Of a DNA stretch of 64,000 nucleotides, positions 10,955 to 24,530 are shown in pieces (position 1 is the stretch's first letter; the number at the start of each line of letters is the position of its first letter). Position numbers and translations under genes: made by a program. Below the pieces are notes generated by a model. It saw only the letters and a program-made list of their open reading frames with translations. It had not been told where the DNA came from and ran no database searches. Source of the DNA: Parus major (lineage: Eukaryota; Chordata; Aves; Passeriformes; Paridae); the NCBI RefSeq assembly GCF_001522545.3, contig NC_031781.1, positions 12,405,487 through 12,469,486 of the forward strand, given 5' to 3'.

Positions 10955-13290
10955 TTCTGGAAAACACCTAAGTAGTTGTCAGTCCTTCACCTGTGGGACA
11001 CCATCTAGTGCAGGCAAGTAAAACCTTTTAAATCCCACATTTAAATCCCTGCTCATTGCCATTCTTCCCATGCCAGCCCACTGCTGAAGCCACTATGGAA
11101 GGCTCTGAACGACAGAAAAGCACAATTCCTGCTTTTAGAGTTTGCAATCAACACACAAAGACCAGAAAAAACCCCAGGTCAATGGCAAGTACAAACTAAA
11201 CCAAAGACATTAATCTAAATTAAAATGGAGATATGAACTGTCTGCTGAGGAAAAATCTTACCATCTTTTTTATTGGTTGTGCAGCCCTCTTAGAGCTTGG
11301 ATTGTCTGAAGAGTGGGGTGGAAGACTGTCTAGCTTTTAACCTTTTCTTTCTCTCCTCAGTAGTTTGAGAGATTCAAACACTCTTCATCCAGCTATTCCC
11401 ACAGCTCTAGAAAACATTTCAAAACAAGACTAGCAGCTACATTTTCAGGAGTGCTCAGACAGTGCTTTTGTCACTGTGGTCTGTGTGTGAGCACACATGG
11501 AAATGCTGCCCAGAGTAATCTTTTCTGAGGAGAACCAGACAGTAATTTAAACAATTTCAGTCTCAACACATATTTGAACTTCTTGTTTTGCTAATTTTTG
11601 TTCTGCTTCTCTGGGCAGGACCTCTCTTTCTCCCTGTGTCCTCAGAGAGCCTGGAGCCTCAGGCATGTCCTGTGTAGACCTTTTGAAAGTGCCTCTGGCT
11701 CAAATGAGTGTTTCTTTCTGCCCTCAGGCACAACACAGGTATCTGGCATGAACTGCAAAGGACAAAAGCTTTGCTGCTAAGGGGCACAAAGTGCAGGTGC
11801 TCATAGTTGCAGTCTCCTCTATGGATTTCTCTAGGACCCAAACATCACTTACAGCCCTGATCCAGTCCCATATGCCAGAGAAATCAGACATTAGTCAGTG
11901 CAGATAATAGGTTGTGAGTTCATGAGCCCAGAGCTCCTCTGTTAACCTGAAAACAGGGCCACATTCAGTGTGTTACTGCAGGTACTTGCATGGCTGAGAG
12001 GAGATTTGAAAGTTCAGAGCAATTCATGCATTTTATCTACAAACTTTTCTGAGTAACAATAAATGCAAAGCTAAAAAGAATTTACTACACTGGATTTCCC
12101 AATTTCCACTAGACTGTGCCACAAGGGTCCATTTAATACAAAGGAATTGCAAAAGGACTTGAATAAACAGCCTTTTGATACTGAGCAGCCTCTGTAAGCA
12201 TTAAATGTTCAATATACCTACGAATACCTTTCAAATGTGATAAAAACACACATGATGACATGACTCAGCTAGCTTTACTTTAAGTAGAAACCATATGAAG
12301 GCTTTAGATACTTCCATTTGATAGACATGATAACATACACCAACCCTTGTGCCCTGGGGGGACTTAGTGGATGATTTAATAGTTATAGAAATACTTGTGT
12401 TAGGAGAGTCTTTTAATATATTTATTTTGCTTTGAGAGCTTTCTTCTGAAGAATTCTCTGTGAAGACCTCAGGAAAGGTCATATTGCTTGGAATTTTACA
12501 CATTGTACAGAGAGTCCTCCTGAGAGCTACCTGCACCAGCAGTGAATAAACATTCCTTAGTGCTGCGTGCTCCCACCTTACCTCAGCAGCCTGCGAGGCA
12601 AGAGCAGAGCTCTGCTTTCCCTTGCAGGATACATGCCTCTCATTTTAATGACTGTGAGCTGAGACAAGATCTGCTTTTGTTTCATTTCCAGCTGCCTTTT
12701 TCCTTTGTCAGAGCTGACAACTTAGAGGAGAATCAAAACACCGAGTAAGAAACCCTTCTGGACCTTACTGCCAAGAGTCTTACAAAATTAATGTTTACGG
12801 CTATTTATATGCATTGGGAAATCACTGTTGCCCCTTTGAGTTTACAGGTTTCAAAATGTCTTTTTCTAGGTCTCTGGACATCACCAAAATTTGAGAACTT
12901 TTCACAAGTCATGATCTTTACTTTAAAAAAACATACCAGGCCTGATGAGAAATTGATGTTTCTCAACTACCCAGTAAGAGACTGCTCAGTTACCATTCAA
13001 TGGGTTGATTCATTCTACACAATTCCAAGTATAAAACGTTTTCCAAGCACACAGCTTCCAAACCCACCTGTATTACACTGTATTTTCTGCTCCAAACCTA
13101 TACCAATGCCAGTCATTAATCCAGCAATAGTTTCTATACAAAGCACAGGGGCATCCTTTTGTTTGTCTTCTTAGAAGTTACAGCTGATCACTGTGGTAAC
13201 CCTATCACTTAGACTGTTTTGCAGGCCCAGCTTATTTTCCCAATAAAAAATTCTCTTTTAGCAGTAGTTGTATCTACTGACTATTCAGTT
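10955..13290. other. Unique non-coding sequence
   Basis: No gene or repeat family recognised. A 127-aa frame at 12791-13174 (plus) and a 101-aa frame at 12231-12536 (minus) show no domain, repeat or signal that I know. Confidence 0.55.
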
Positions 13291-13370
13291 AAAAAAAAAT
13301 AAAAAGAAAAAAAAGGAAAAAAAAAAAGGAAAAAAAAAGCAAGAATAAAATAGAATAAAAAAGAATAAAG
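13291..13370 (+). repeat. A-rich low-complexity tract
   Basis: Eighty bases of nearly pure adenine interrupted by single T, GG or G, ending in AAGAATAAAATAGAATAAAA-type units. On the minus strand it encodes only a run of Phe codons. No adjoining SINE or processed gene body is recognisable upstream. Confidence 0.9.
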
Positions 13371-14356
13371 CTAAATGATTGCACACATTATTCTGTTGCC
13401 AGTGGAAGAAGCATGTGTGTTCAGCTTCTGTATATCTGTACTCCTTAGCTTCTTGGTAGAATTTGACACAAAGCAATTTGAAATTTTAAAGTCAGAGGGT
13501 GCTTCTTTAACAACTGATACTTTTCTCTAAGAAAACACTTGGGTTTGAACAGTTATGTTCTTTCATTCCTTTAAAAAAAAAACTGCGTTATGTTTTAAAG
13601 CTCCTAAGGAAGAGCACCACAAGCCTTGAAGAAATCAAATTGGGAAGACCAGCCTGATGTGCTGAGAATCACCAAACAAACTTTATCAGATGTCCTGCCC
13701 TTGGGTACTGCTTGAAATTGTGCCAGGACGTTCTGTAACACATAAGGTAAAGGCATGTATGTGACCTAAACAGAGAAAAACAGCTTAATCCATTGACCAT
13801 GCCAATTCTAGACATTACCTTTCGACAGAAAGGGAAAAGGAATGCACAGATTTAATAAGGAACAGATGTCATTTTCTCTCTAGTAGGAGACTGGCATCAG
13901 GGAAACATTTGAAAAATTGTTAAATCAACTTTTGTGGCAGCTGAACATCCTTGAGTTTAGCCAATGTGATCTAAGCCTTCACAATGTGATTTGAAAATCC
14001 ACAAAGCAACCTGGACTGGAAATTGCAGTAAGAGTAAAAACATAGCTTGTAGGCCTTTAAGTACCAGGTAGAGATTGTTCTTTACTGTTGCATCCTGCAG
14101 AGGAGTTGGAAATGTGGGGATTGTGAAAGGAAGCCCTGTCAATCAAATTTTACAATTATTTTTTCAATGGTTTATTTTTACCCCAAAGCAATGCAATTCA
14201 CCTCAGCAGGAAAAGTGACTGAAAACCTTCAGAAATGTCAAAGACCACTTGGGCACAAGAAAGGTAGGTAAGATGCTGTGTGTGTGCCATTAGGCTGGAA
14301 GTCAGGACAGCATCAATACAAGGTGAATGATGGTATGGATGTTGCTTTTTTATCCT

Positions 14357-14396
14357 TTTATTATTATTATTATTTTTCCCTTTTTTTTCTTTTCCC
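14357..14396 (+). repeat. (TTA)n followed by a T/C tract
   Basis: Five to six TTA units (14357-14373) are followed by a pyrimidine run TTTTTCCCTTTTTTTTCTTT. Low complexity. Confidence 0.85.
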
Positions 14397-17300
14397 AGTA
14401 GTAGAGCCCCAAAAGAGCTATTAGTGAGAAATGCAGGTGAAGTAAAGACAGCCAGAATGATACACTATCAGTGGATTGAAAAATAAAACTGTATTGATTT
14501 TAAAGACATGCTTAGATTTCTGAGTAGCAGAAATTGCATCTTCATAATGCCTTTAATTTCAAGTGCTGTTCTGACTGTACACAGAAGAATTAGGATACCC
14601 TCAGCTAAAGTGCAGCCAGTTCTCAGGTCACTGACAGTAACTCACAGAGCTTCCAAACCTCACTGAGCAGGGCTGCAGATCTTCAGTACAAGCACCAAAG
14701 AAACCCACGGTGTATAATCTTCACTGGATATATTCTTGTGTGGGAAGCTAAGAAAAATATGGTAATTATGGTGCAGAAGGAGGAATATAGATAAAATAGA
14801 ATGTAATCCTGAAACTTGTAATTTACCCAGGATATCACATTTTATATATAATGTTCAGTAGGCTTAGGAGGAAGAGCAGTGCAATCATCAGGAATTAGTG
14901 GAACACAGGAGGTCCTCATTTACTCTACATGACTGAAAGTCCTGGTCAAGCTGTGATTCCTCAACATTCTGCAACAGTTGCCACGTGTGAAAGGCAATTT
15001 CTGAGAAAACAAATTGTGAAGAAAGCTAGGGATGTATAGAGCCAAAGGTGAAACCCAAGGGACGTTTATTCCCTTTCCATCCCACTGTCTCTAATGATAT
15101 TCATGCATCCCTCCCATAGACTGGGCTCCACGGCTGCTGCTGAAAAGGATTTACAACGTTCATTTGAACAGCAATATCACAGGATAATTGTTCCATTGGA
15201 TTGTGGTTAAATATTTACCTGTACTTTGAAACCACAGCCTGAGCAGGAGCTTTCACAGATGTATGAGTTCTCAGCTAGCAAGAACGACAGTGCGTGACAC
15301 AAGGATTAAGATTTCTCTTTCCCATCTCCCCTAATAGTTGGGAAAAATCTTCCTGGTTGTCTCCTCAGCTTTTCTGCTGCACTCTTTCCAAGCAGCATTT
15401 ACACTTGTCAGAAAGCTGTGCTGTTACTACGCTCTCAAATTTTATCTTGCATAGCCAAAATGCTATGTTAGGCCTATCTGCAAATTTCAGCCCAGTGCAC
15501 TGCAGCATGTTCATAAAACAGAAGTTCATACACACAAAGCCAACATTAATATGCAGCAGTTGAAAATGGATAATCTCAGTACACTGAATGCCAATGCTGT
15601 AAAACTGTGAGATACACTAAACTTGGATATACTGTCCTATTAAATACAAAACTAATGTTACTTTAGTGGTGAAACAGAGCATCGGAATTACCAGAACTGT
15701 GTTCCCAGTGTTACAGTGGGAATAATTACAGGGTATTGAATACATTATATAGGGAATTTGACAATGTGAAGCAATGATGTAACAAGGGAAGTATTTCCAT
15801 ACAGTTTCTGCTCTCAATTCCTTTGGGTAACAGTGACAGAAAAAATAAAGAGGGTAAGAGACAGAGAAAGAACACTAAACTCTTTCTAATCACCTTAAGT
15901 GTACATTAGAGAATCTGACTGCAACATTAGTGAAATTACACAGCATAGCTCAGATCAGAGGGACTGGATTTAATATACAGAAACCCTTTCACAAGCTGCA
16001 CTGAGAGTAATATGGTAAGGAACATTGGGCTGGAAATTTGCAGGTTGAAAAAACACACACTGTACAGTTTCATTAGAAGTTTGAGAGCAGCTGATATTCT
16101 CAGTAACAAATCTTTCAAGAAGCTGCAGCAGCAAGACACAAACTAACACAGCCTTAAACTGGTAGCAATTACACAACAGTTTAAATACAATACATGACTG
16201 GCCAGGAGAGGGATTACCATTTTCATACACACTCTGGGCAGACTGTCTTGAAGACACCAGGGATATAAATTATTGGAAAACTCAAAGATGACTTCTGAGA
16301 AAACCAGCCTAAAAAGAACAAAGCACTAGAAATTTCTCAAAGCAGAATAACAGAACATGAAACCATGCTGATTTACATTGTAGCCCCAAGACCCAGAGAG
16401 ACGCTTGACAACCAGAAGTTACGTGCCAAAAATGAAGAAACATCTGGGAAGGCAGATGCCATACAGGAAAAGGTGTGTTTGTGGGTAAGAGATGGGGACT
16501 GTGCAGTGGGGGAGAGCGTGTGGATGTGTAACACAGACAAATGCTGTAACTCACATCCACACAAAGGGGTTGGCTAGGCAGAAATTCTGCTATCCAAAAC
16601 AGTGCACCATGACAGAACTTAAACTAGGGAAACAGAGGTGTACTATAGGAATTGGAATTAACTAGGTCAGTGCCAAAGCTATCAACCCAGGAAATGTCCA
16701 GGTGACCAGCAAGAGGTCAACAGATCAAGTCTGGCAAGGAGGATCCCCAAAATTACCATCACACCTCTCCATAACTTTCACCTCTTTCCACAATTATCAA
16801 TAGGAAGAGAAGCTCTGGGTTTTTCACTGCACAGATGAGAGAAGAGACACACAAAAGGGTACAGCACAAAGATAAATATGTGGAGGTGCAGAATGATGGG
16901 CAACAGATAGGAGCAGAACATCAGTAGAAGGAGAGTTTTGTAGGGAAAAGGAAGAATTACAAAGACAAGTGTTCAAAGGAGCTGGAGGCTGTCACACAAG
17001 TAGAAAGAGTAGAAACACACAAAGAGCTGAGGAGGCAGCATTCATCTGGAATAAAAGAGCAGGCAATGAGGCATATAGAAGAGACACAAAGAGAAAAGAG
17101 GGGCTGGAAGAGGAAGAAGTGTTTGCACACTTTTTCTGGAGGGTGAAGAGGGCTCGTGTGCATACGTGAAATTCTGCAGCAAATGATGGACTGCTGAAAC
17201 CAACATCTCCCTCCAATCCTTTGGTCCACATCAGTTGGTTTCTAAGACATGCTACAAGGCTGTGCTGTAGTTTCAGGTTAAGGCTGTGAAATGAGAAGAA

Positions 17301-18026
17301 TTGGTCATTAAGATGGAGCAGGATTTTATAATGTATGGGAGGGTGTTGCTCTGCTGTGATGCACTGTGCAGTGTTTTTTTACAGGAGTGCCCACAGCAGA
17401 CAGATGCTTTGTTAAACAAACTGAACATCTTAAAAGTCAAAGGTACATGAATGTGCCAACATGAGGCAAATACTACTGGTGTTTTTGCTAAGAGCAGAAA
17501 AAGCCCATTCACAGAGATAAATGTGGTTAAGGAAAATAAAGCTAAACTAGGCCAAGATTAAGATTGATACACTGCTTATTTAAGCACTTGCAGAACAAAT
17601 GCTGAGCTTCATTCTCAAGGGGCAGTGCTCACACCCTGGGCACTCATCAGAACTAGAATCCTGTATTTTATCCCTATTTGGAAGCAGCCATTTATAGAAT
17701 CCATTTCTTTAACTCTCAGCTCCATGCCTGTATCTCACCCTTGGCTGAGACCACGGCCCATCCAGCACACAGGCAGTGAAGTGAAAGTCTCTTTTTTTCT
17801 GTCAATAAAACCAGGGTTAAGCTTCACTCTGCCAGGGTACTCAGAGCTAATATGGACATCCTCAGTCCTCCAAAGCAGGTTATGACCAGAGGTAAAGCTG
17901 GCCAAAGAACAGCTGCTGAATAGTTAGGAACATAAAGACATACAGGCTGATTATTTGAAAAAGGGCTGTCAAGTAACCCTTCTCAGAAAGGGTTAAAGGT
18001 CTGGGAAGAACCCAGAGGGATGTGCA

Positions 18027-18043
18027 CATCCATCCATCCATCC
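18027..18043 (+). repeat. (CATC)4 tetranucleotide repeat
   Basis: Four perfect CATC units in a row. A short microsatellite. Confidence 0.85.
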
Positions 18044-20605
18044 TTGTGACCACAGAGAGGTCTCTGCTGAGAGGATGAGGACTGCAGCCAGAGCTCTGTG
18101 TCTTTCCTCACCTCTCTTTGTCTTAAAATCCAGAAGAGTTCATACATAATAAAGGCTCTCAAATAGTCAGCACTGCTACTTAAGAAAGGAAATTCTGCCT
18201 ACCATCCTCCAGAATCCCCTCCTACACAGCTTGGGGAAGGGTCATGGGCCTGCACAGTCATTCACTATCTTCCCCAGAACAAAAATGCCCTGAGCAACTG
18301 AGGTTGGTGAGAGCACAGACAGGCAGGGAAGATCACAGAGCGCGATCTCAAAAAGTAACAGCGAGGACAGATAATGCATCAACTTAACCAGATGTTGTCA
18401 GATCAAATCAGAAACACTGCTGCTACCCAGCTGGGAGTTAATGTAGGTCAAGACACTCCATTCCTCTCTTCTATGTGCTCTCCTACACTTGCTATGTAGA
18501 TAAATGCAAAACAAACAGCACTCTAAAAACAGGATGAAAAGCCAAAAATATTATTCAGATTATGCCACAAGTAGGTAAACCAACAGGAAAGCAATGGTAT
18601 TCAGATTTGAGAGATGAGGTATATTCATACAGTTTAAGATTTGTTCTGTTTTCAGGGTAAAATTTAATTGCTCTTAGTTGACAGGTTTGAAAGAAACACT
18701 AAGTGTATAATGTATTCACAATAAATATAGATATATGACCAATGCAAAGGTTTTCAGTGGAATTTACAGAGGTGATAAAAAAAGTCATACTAGAAATGCA
18801 GTGACCAAATCAAATTACAAGGCCTCTCTTGATAGACCATGCACTCAGGTACATATAAATTAATTCACTCTGTAACAAGCCTTTTTTAGAACAAGCACAA
18901 GCCAAAATCAGCAGGAGAAGCTTAGCTGCAGTTGTTTTATGCTGTTATCAGTTAAAAGGTCTAATTAAAAAGATATTAATTCTAATTTTTACCTAAAGAT
19001 AGAAAATATTGTGACACCAGTTCAGGCCAAGTGAAGGAAAATGGTGCATAAAAGAAAGATGCATGGGGAGCTGTTTCTAACAAAGAAAATTTAAAAAAAC
19101 CCCTCCTGCCTCTCACCAGCAGTGGACTCATCATGAAGTGACTTCAAAGCTTCTGGTTTGCCCAAGTTAAGGACACATTTGCTCTTTTCTCATTTCCTCA
19201 CCATTGTGTGACTTAAGACATAGGAGGAAGAACTGCAAGTGCTACAAGTTAGAGCAGAAAATGCCCACTGCTATAAGAACTTGTGCTTTGTAAATCATCA
19301 TTGCAAGCATCAGGTAATTCTGCTTAAAACCACCTCAACGGGAACCCTTATAACACCAGTATTTGGTAAGTCACATCTTCAGCACTTCAGTTTTGCTGCA
19401 CCTTTTTCCTCTACAGGCTTCTCTTTCCCCTGAGACCCTGCAGCAGCCTCTCTCTTGGGGCAATAACCCTGTTCAGGCAGAGTTTGAGAAGCTGCAGCCC
19501 AACCTTAAGCGATGTCCCTTCAGCTGAGACTCAGTGACCGGGCATGTGAGGCAACCAGTTCTAACTCAGAGCAAAGGAAAACACTTCCACTTAAATCATC
19601 TTCAATTATTTAAGGCCACCTTGCTGTGATTTGCACTGGAAGAGCCCAGGCAGGCTTATGATTCCCTTTATGAGGAAAGCAGCAGTTCCCAGCTGTGGCT
19701 GTGATCTGCCCCAATGTGTATTTCCACATGAGTTCACTTTTTCAGAAAAGGACGTGAATCGTTCCTCAGCTGTAACACAGAAAGACTGGGACAACTGGCT
19801 TCTCTTCAGGCAAGCTCAAGGGCAGTGTCTCAGCTGAAATTTCTCCACCTGGACCCTGTTGTGATACCATTTGTTGTATGACACTAGGATCAGTGTGGCT
19901 AATGATGGAGTGCAGGGAGGTTCTAGCATCGCTAAATGTACCAAAATCTGACAGTTTTTATTCCTGGCCAGTAATTTCACCAATCTCTCATGAAACGTGG
20001 TGGGAAACAAACAGGTTTTCCTGGAAAATTAATTGATGAAAGGGAAAATAGCCCAGTTGAGCTTAAAATTAGATTGGAAGCAGAAGAATTTCAATGGTGA
20101 AGAAAAGGGAAGTATTCTAACACTATATGTGTCTAGAAACTGTAGAAAGCCTTAAAGAGAAAAACAAGGAGCCTCACAGCTGTCTTTTGCAAAATACAAA
20201 ATATTAGTCTTCACTTACAGAGCACAAAACAGAATTTAAATGATGCACGTAGCATAAAAAGAAAAAAATATAAGTTCAGAAACCAGAGTCTGGCAGGAGG
20301 TTTGAAGTACTCTGTAAACAGCAGGAATAACTGAAAGTGATTTAACCGAGCTATTAATGCAAAAAAACAACAACTTATATCTTAGCATATTATTTTCCAA
20401 TTAAACCAATTAAACACAAATCCATTTTTGATGGTTAACAGGAGATGGTAAAAATACTCTATAATGGAATACACAAGCTACATTCTGAGGTTTAAAAACC
20501 ACCCACACTACATAATTTTTGTAATTTATTTTCAAGTAAATATCTCATGAATTTGAAATTCATAGCCTGGGCTGGAAGTTGACAGGAACCATCAAATGAT
20601 GAGGT

Positions 20606-20633
20606 ATTAAAATTTTTAATTTTTAATTTTAAT
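20606..20633 (+). repeat. TTTTAA-type AT-rich tandem repeat
   Basis: Three to four imperfect copies of AATTTTTAAT-like units. A short tandem or low-complexity tract. Confidence 0.7.
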
Positions 20634-21552
20634 CAAATTTTCTACCCTAAACATCCAACAGATTTTATGTCTAAAATACCATGTAAAAATGACACTCTTC
20701 CCTGGGAGATTTATTACTTCAGAGCACAAACACAAAATCTGATCCTGCAATTGCTCCCACACGAGTAACCTCTGATACAGGTTGGGTCTCAAACGACTTT
20801 CTGGCAGGAATCCAGCAACCAGTGAGTCAAAGGTGGTGAACACAGGCACTACCACAACTCACACCACTGTGGGTTGGAGTGTTTATCTCAATTTCTGCAG
20901 AATTAGAGCCACAAACATGGGTCCATAACACAACTATTATTCACTGCTGAACAGTGACAGTGTTGAATTCCCTGCTCACAGGGACAGCAGCAGACAGCCC
21001 TCAGTCAGAACCAGAAAACAGAACCTACTGAAAAGCCTTTCCCACATGCAGAGCCTTTAATCCCATACATGAGTATAGCAACTTTTTAGTATAAAATATG
21101 GAAAAGGGAAGTAACTCCCCCAGTACAGTATGATGGATATGAGTGAGGGAGATACATGAAACCACCTTGCAGCAGGAAATAGGAGGGAAGGACAAGTCTT
21201 GCCCAACAGTTTAATATTCTGTCAGTAAGCCCAGTTTCAGAAAGGCTCACGAAAGCAAGTCATCAGAAAACAGATTTAAACTGGAAGCAAAATATCAGAA
21301 TGAGCAAAAGTTGAATAACCCTTTCAAACAGCATCATGAGAACAGGTTCACTGGGGACATGGAGTGGGAAGCAGAGGACAAAACCAGCCTTGGTTTTACT
21401 GACACAGTAATTCACCCCAAAATGAAAAGATCTGGAATGTGCACCTCCTCCCCACACTGGCCACTGACAGCCATGAGCAATGGAAATTCTGGAAATTCTG
21501 GCTCACTCTGTCTCCACTCCTATGTGTATAAACCTTTCAATATTTCAGGGTA

Positions 21553-21575
21553 TCTCACCACTACAAGTGGTGAGA
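21553..21575. repeat. Perfect 10-bp inverted repeat, 3-base loop
   Basis: TCTCACCACT and AGTGGTGAGA are exact reverse complements around ACA. Confidence 0.9.
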
Positions 21576-23125
21576 GTAACTTCTACTCAGCTAGAAGAAA
21601 TGAAGGCTGCTTTAACAGAAGGAATTCTTTAAAGTGCAAAGCCTTGAACTCCTGATTCCTGCTGTGTCCCTGCTCAGGACGCAGGGCTCTGCTCACCTGA
21701 CCTTCCTGTGACCACTGTTTTCTCCTCTCATACGTAGGAAACAATTTTGCAATGACTGCACTCACAAAACCTCCAAATCGGTGCTTCAGCTGTAAAAGAG
21801 GTGCTTGCAAAGATTTGTTTCTCGGAGTTTAGCAACAGGTCCACTTGCTGGAAACCTTTGTGCTGAAACCCAGCAGGAAGAGACACAGCCCTTGCCTTTG
21901 CCTTGCTCCCCGTGGCACTGCAGAGGAGCAGCTTTCAATGCAATGTTTCTTTCAGCACGTTTCTCAGCAGCAGCACTGCCAGGCAGGACGCCGAGGAGCT
22001 GCAAACAACGTTCAACGGGAACGTTGCAGATGACAATCCAATTCCAATTTCAAGCCTCACAGGGTGCTATTACAAACAGCAGGGAAAAATTACAGGAGGT
22101 ACTTTGGCACCTTTAACTTTTAATAGTCATTTTAATCAGATGATCTTGACATAATTTTCCCACCTGTTTGGTAATCTTATTTGGAAAACGGAATGAACAC
22201 AAGATCATTTTGCAACATACAGTAACATTCATTTTTTCCAGTACCTGTTTTTCTGAGCTTCCTTCCAGGGGAATCTTATCATAAATCAGTATACTCTGAA
22301 TTGCTGGAATTGACTCTGTTGGCAGCTGGTGCTGATAGCTACAAATGTGACTCACAGAACTGTAAATTAGAATATAGAGCATCAATGGATTTCTTTAGGC
22401 AGAGACTTTTAATAGCATTAAAGGAGTGACTGCATTTATGGCTCAAGTGGTATCTTGAGTTCTTTTCCAGCTTAACTTGTAAAGTCAGTTTAGTGGCAAT
22501 GAGACTTCAGCAATTTTTTCTCCTAAAATTTATGTTTCCAAAAACAAGAGGGAAAAAAAAACAAAAAAAACCCTAGTTCTTACTTGTGCCTCTTCTTGGG
22601 GAAGTGAAAAAACAGAATAATCAAACCAAAGCCCTCTTAAAAACCCACATCAGGGGTATGGCTACACAGGCTAGGATTTTTATGAAGATTAACATGACAT
22701 CTTTGAGTCTGTGTCCCTTAGCACTTCAGCATAAAGATGATGAAACTATAAATAAAACTTCTGTGTACAGCTTTACCAATAAAAATACTTAGAACAAGTA
22801 ACAGAGCTTTAGATGAAGTTGCAGTGCAAAATCCCAAGGATGATTTGACATCCCACACATTTGTCTCTCCGCCTTCTGGAGCTATCGATGGGCCAAATGG
22901 TATGTTTTATATTTACCAATATTTTTGCCATGACAGCAGGACCTCAGAACCAGGTTTACATGGGGTTTGTGTTTTTATTAGTCCTAGTGAATTTTTTTCT
23001 AGATATAAAGATATTGAGAAATACTTAATTAGAATTAATATTCTTTCTGTGTATACTAAAATAAATTCTCACACATTAGAAGTCAGAAGAAAAATTAAGC
23101 CAGATATTTAGATCACACAAAATTG

Positions 23126-23178
23126 GAAAAAAACCCACACACAAAACCCAAAAAACCAAACCAAACCAAAAAACCCCA
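23126..23178 (+). repeat. AAACC/CA-rich low-complexity tract
   Basis: GGAAAAAAACCCACACACAA leads into repeated ACCAA units. Composition resembles two other tracts in the window (26519-26645 and 35231-35262). Confidence 0.85.
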
Positions 23179-23627
23179 ATCATTAAAACTGGCAGATCAG
23201 AAATAGTGGGAAAAAGGTTTATCTGTAAAAAAATTTAAATGTTACATTTCAGTCTAAAACTTAAAAAAAATTAAGTTAAGAAGTGCTAACTTTTAAGCAG
23301 ATGGTTTAAAAGAAACCTTATTCTGAAAATGGAAAATATTTTATTTTAGAAACTGACAAAACTAAATGTTTAAAATTATTTTGTTTTACATGCCAAAATG
23401 GAAACATTCACTCATCACTGTTAGTGCCAAATGAAGCTCTGCTCCACTACATCTGTTTCAGGTAACCCAATTGTTTCTATACTCACATCAATCAAAATGT
23501 GTACTAAGAGTCTGCATTACAGCAGAACTGTCTGCTGTGAATGCACAGAGAATTAGCTGGGATGTGTCATTATACAGCACAGTAATTCCAACTAATCCTC
23601 CCCAAAAACCTTAAAAAAATCAGCAAG

Positions 23628-23672
23628 AAAAAAAAAAAAGTCAATTTTACTTTCTCACTGAAAAAAAAAAAG
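23628..23672 (+). repeat. Two adjacent poly(A) tracts
   Basis: Two runs of 11 to 13 adenines, each followed by AGTC, are separated by about 20 pyrimidine-rich bases. They could be two retroposition tails or one tract that was split. No body is recognised upstream. Confidence 0.7.
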
Positions 23673-24160
23673 TCCCATCATTACATTCACTGACATTAAT
23701 CTTTTTTTTTTAAAGAAAAATAGATATTTTGAAGCTCCAAACACAGCTGGAATACAAGAACACTAGAGTAACCATGCTAATACAGATAAAGATTCCTCTG
23801 CTGCTGTAGTGATAGAAGTCTGAGTCAAGATTTGCTGTACTCCATGTCCATTTAATGGAACTCAGGTTCTTCCCTGGGAACTCAGCCTTCCCAGGCTATC
23901 CTGTTCCTTTGGAATTCCTTTCTGGAACTGCCCCATGGAAAAGCACACGTGCAGCTCTGAGCCCAATCTGCCGACCAGGGCAGCTGGAGCTCAAATCAAA
24001 AAGATCAATATTTGTTAGATGCCTTTGCTGTGTGGCAGGACTTGTTCATATTAGACCTCTGAATTCCAGAAAAATGTGCAAATTCCAAATGCAGGAACAG
24101 TACAATTGTTTTCACAAGATCAGGATGTAGCAATATGTGTATCCTTGCTGTTTTTCAAGT

Positions 24161-24182
24161 CATTGCTCCATCTGGAGCAATG
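24161..24182. repeat. Perfect 10-bp inverted repeat, 2-base spacer
   Basis: CATTGCTCCA and TGGAGCAATG are exact reverse complements separated by TC. A near-perfect palindrome. Confidence 0.9.
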
Positions 24183-24500
24183 GGTGAAGGATAGCAAACC
24201 TAGTGGTAAGAAATTTTTTATAAATTAATACTTGGGGATTTGGAGATGACAAAGACTAGAAATGCTATATTATACTCAGAAGACTAAAATTTAAGGAAAA
24301 CAGAATTTATCAGATATCAATGTCTCTAAACTAAAAAACTCTGCTAACATAATTAAAATCTGCCTGAGACTTAATGATTCAGAGGTGATATTTAAATCGT
24401 GATTTTATCTCATTTCTCAATTTCTAAAAGTCAAACTTTTCCCTTTATTCAAGATATGTGATAATTTTGGTCTATATCTGCCCCAGAGCTCTTGCTGCCT

Positions 24501-24530
24501 TTTATTATTATTATTACTATTATTATTACT
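24501..24530 (+). repeat. (TTA)n microsatellite
   Basis: About nine TTA units with two ACT interruptions. Confidence 0.9.

Larger units (their letters stand above)
13371..24160. other. Long unique non-coding stretch
   Basis: Contains only short simple repeats (14357, 18027, 20606, 23126, 23628) and one hairpin (21553). A purine-rich segment lies at about 16830-17120. A perfect 9-bp tandem duplication GGAAATTCT lies at 21482-21499. Open frames reach 114 aa (21311-21655, plus) with nothing recognisable. Confidence 0.55.
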
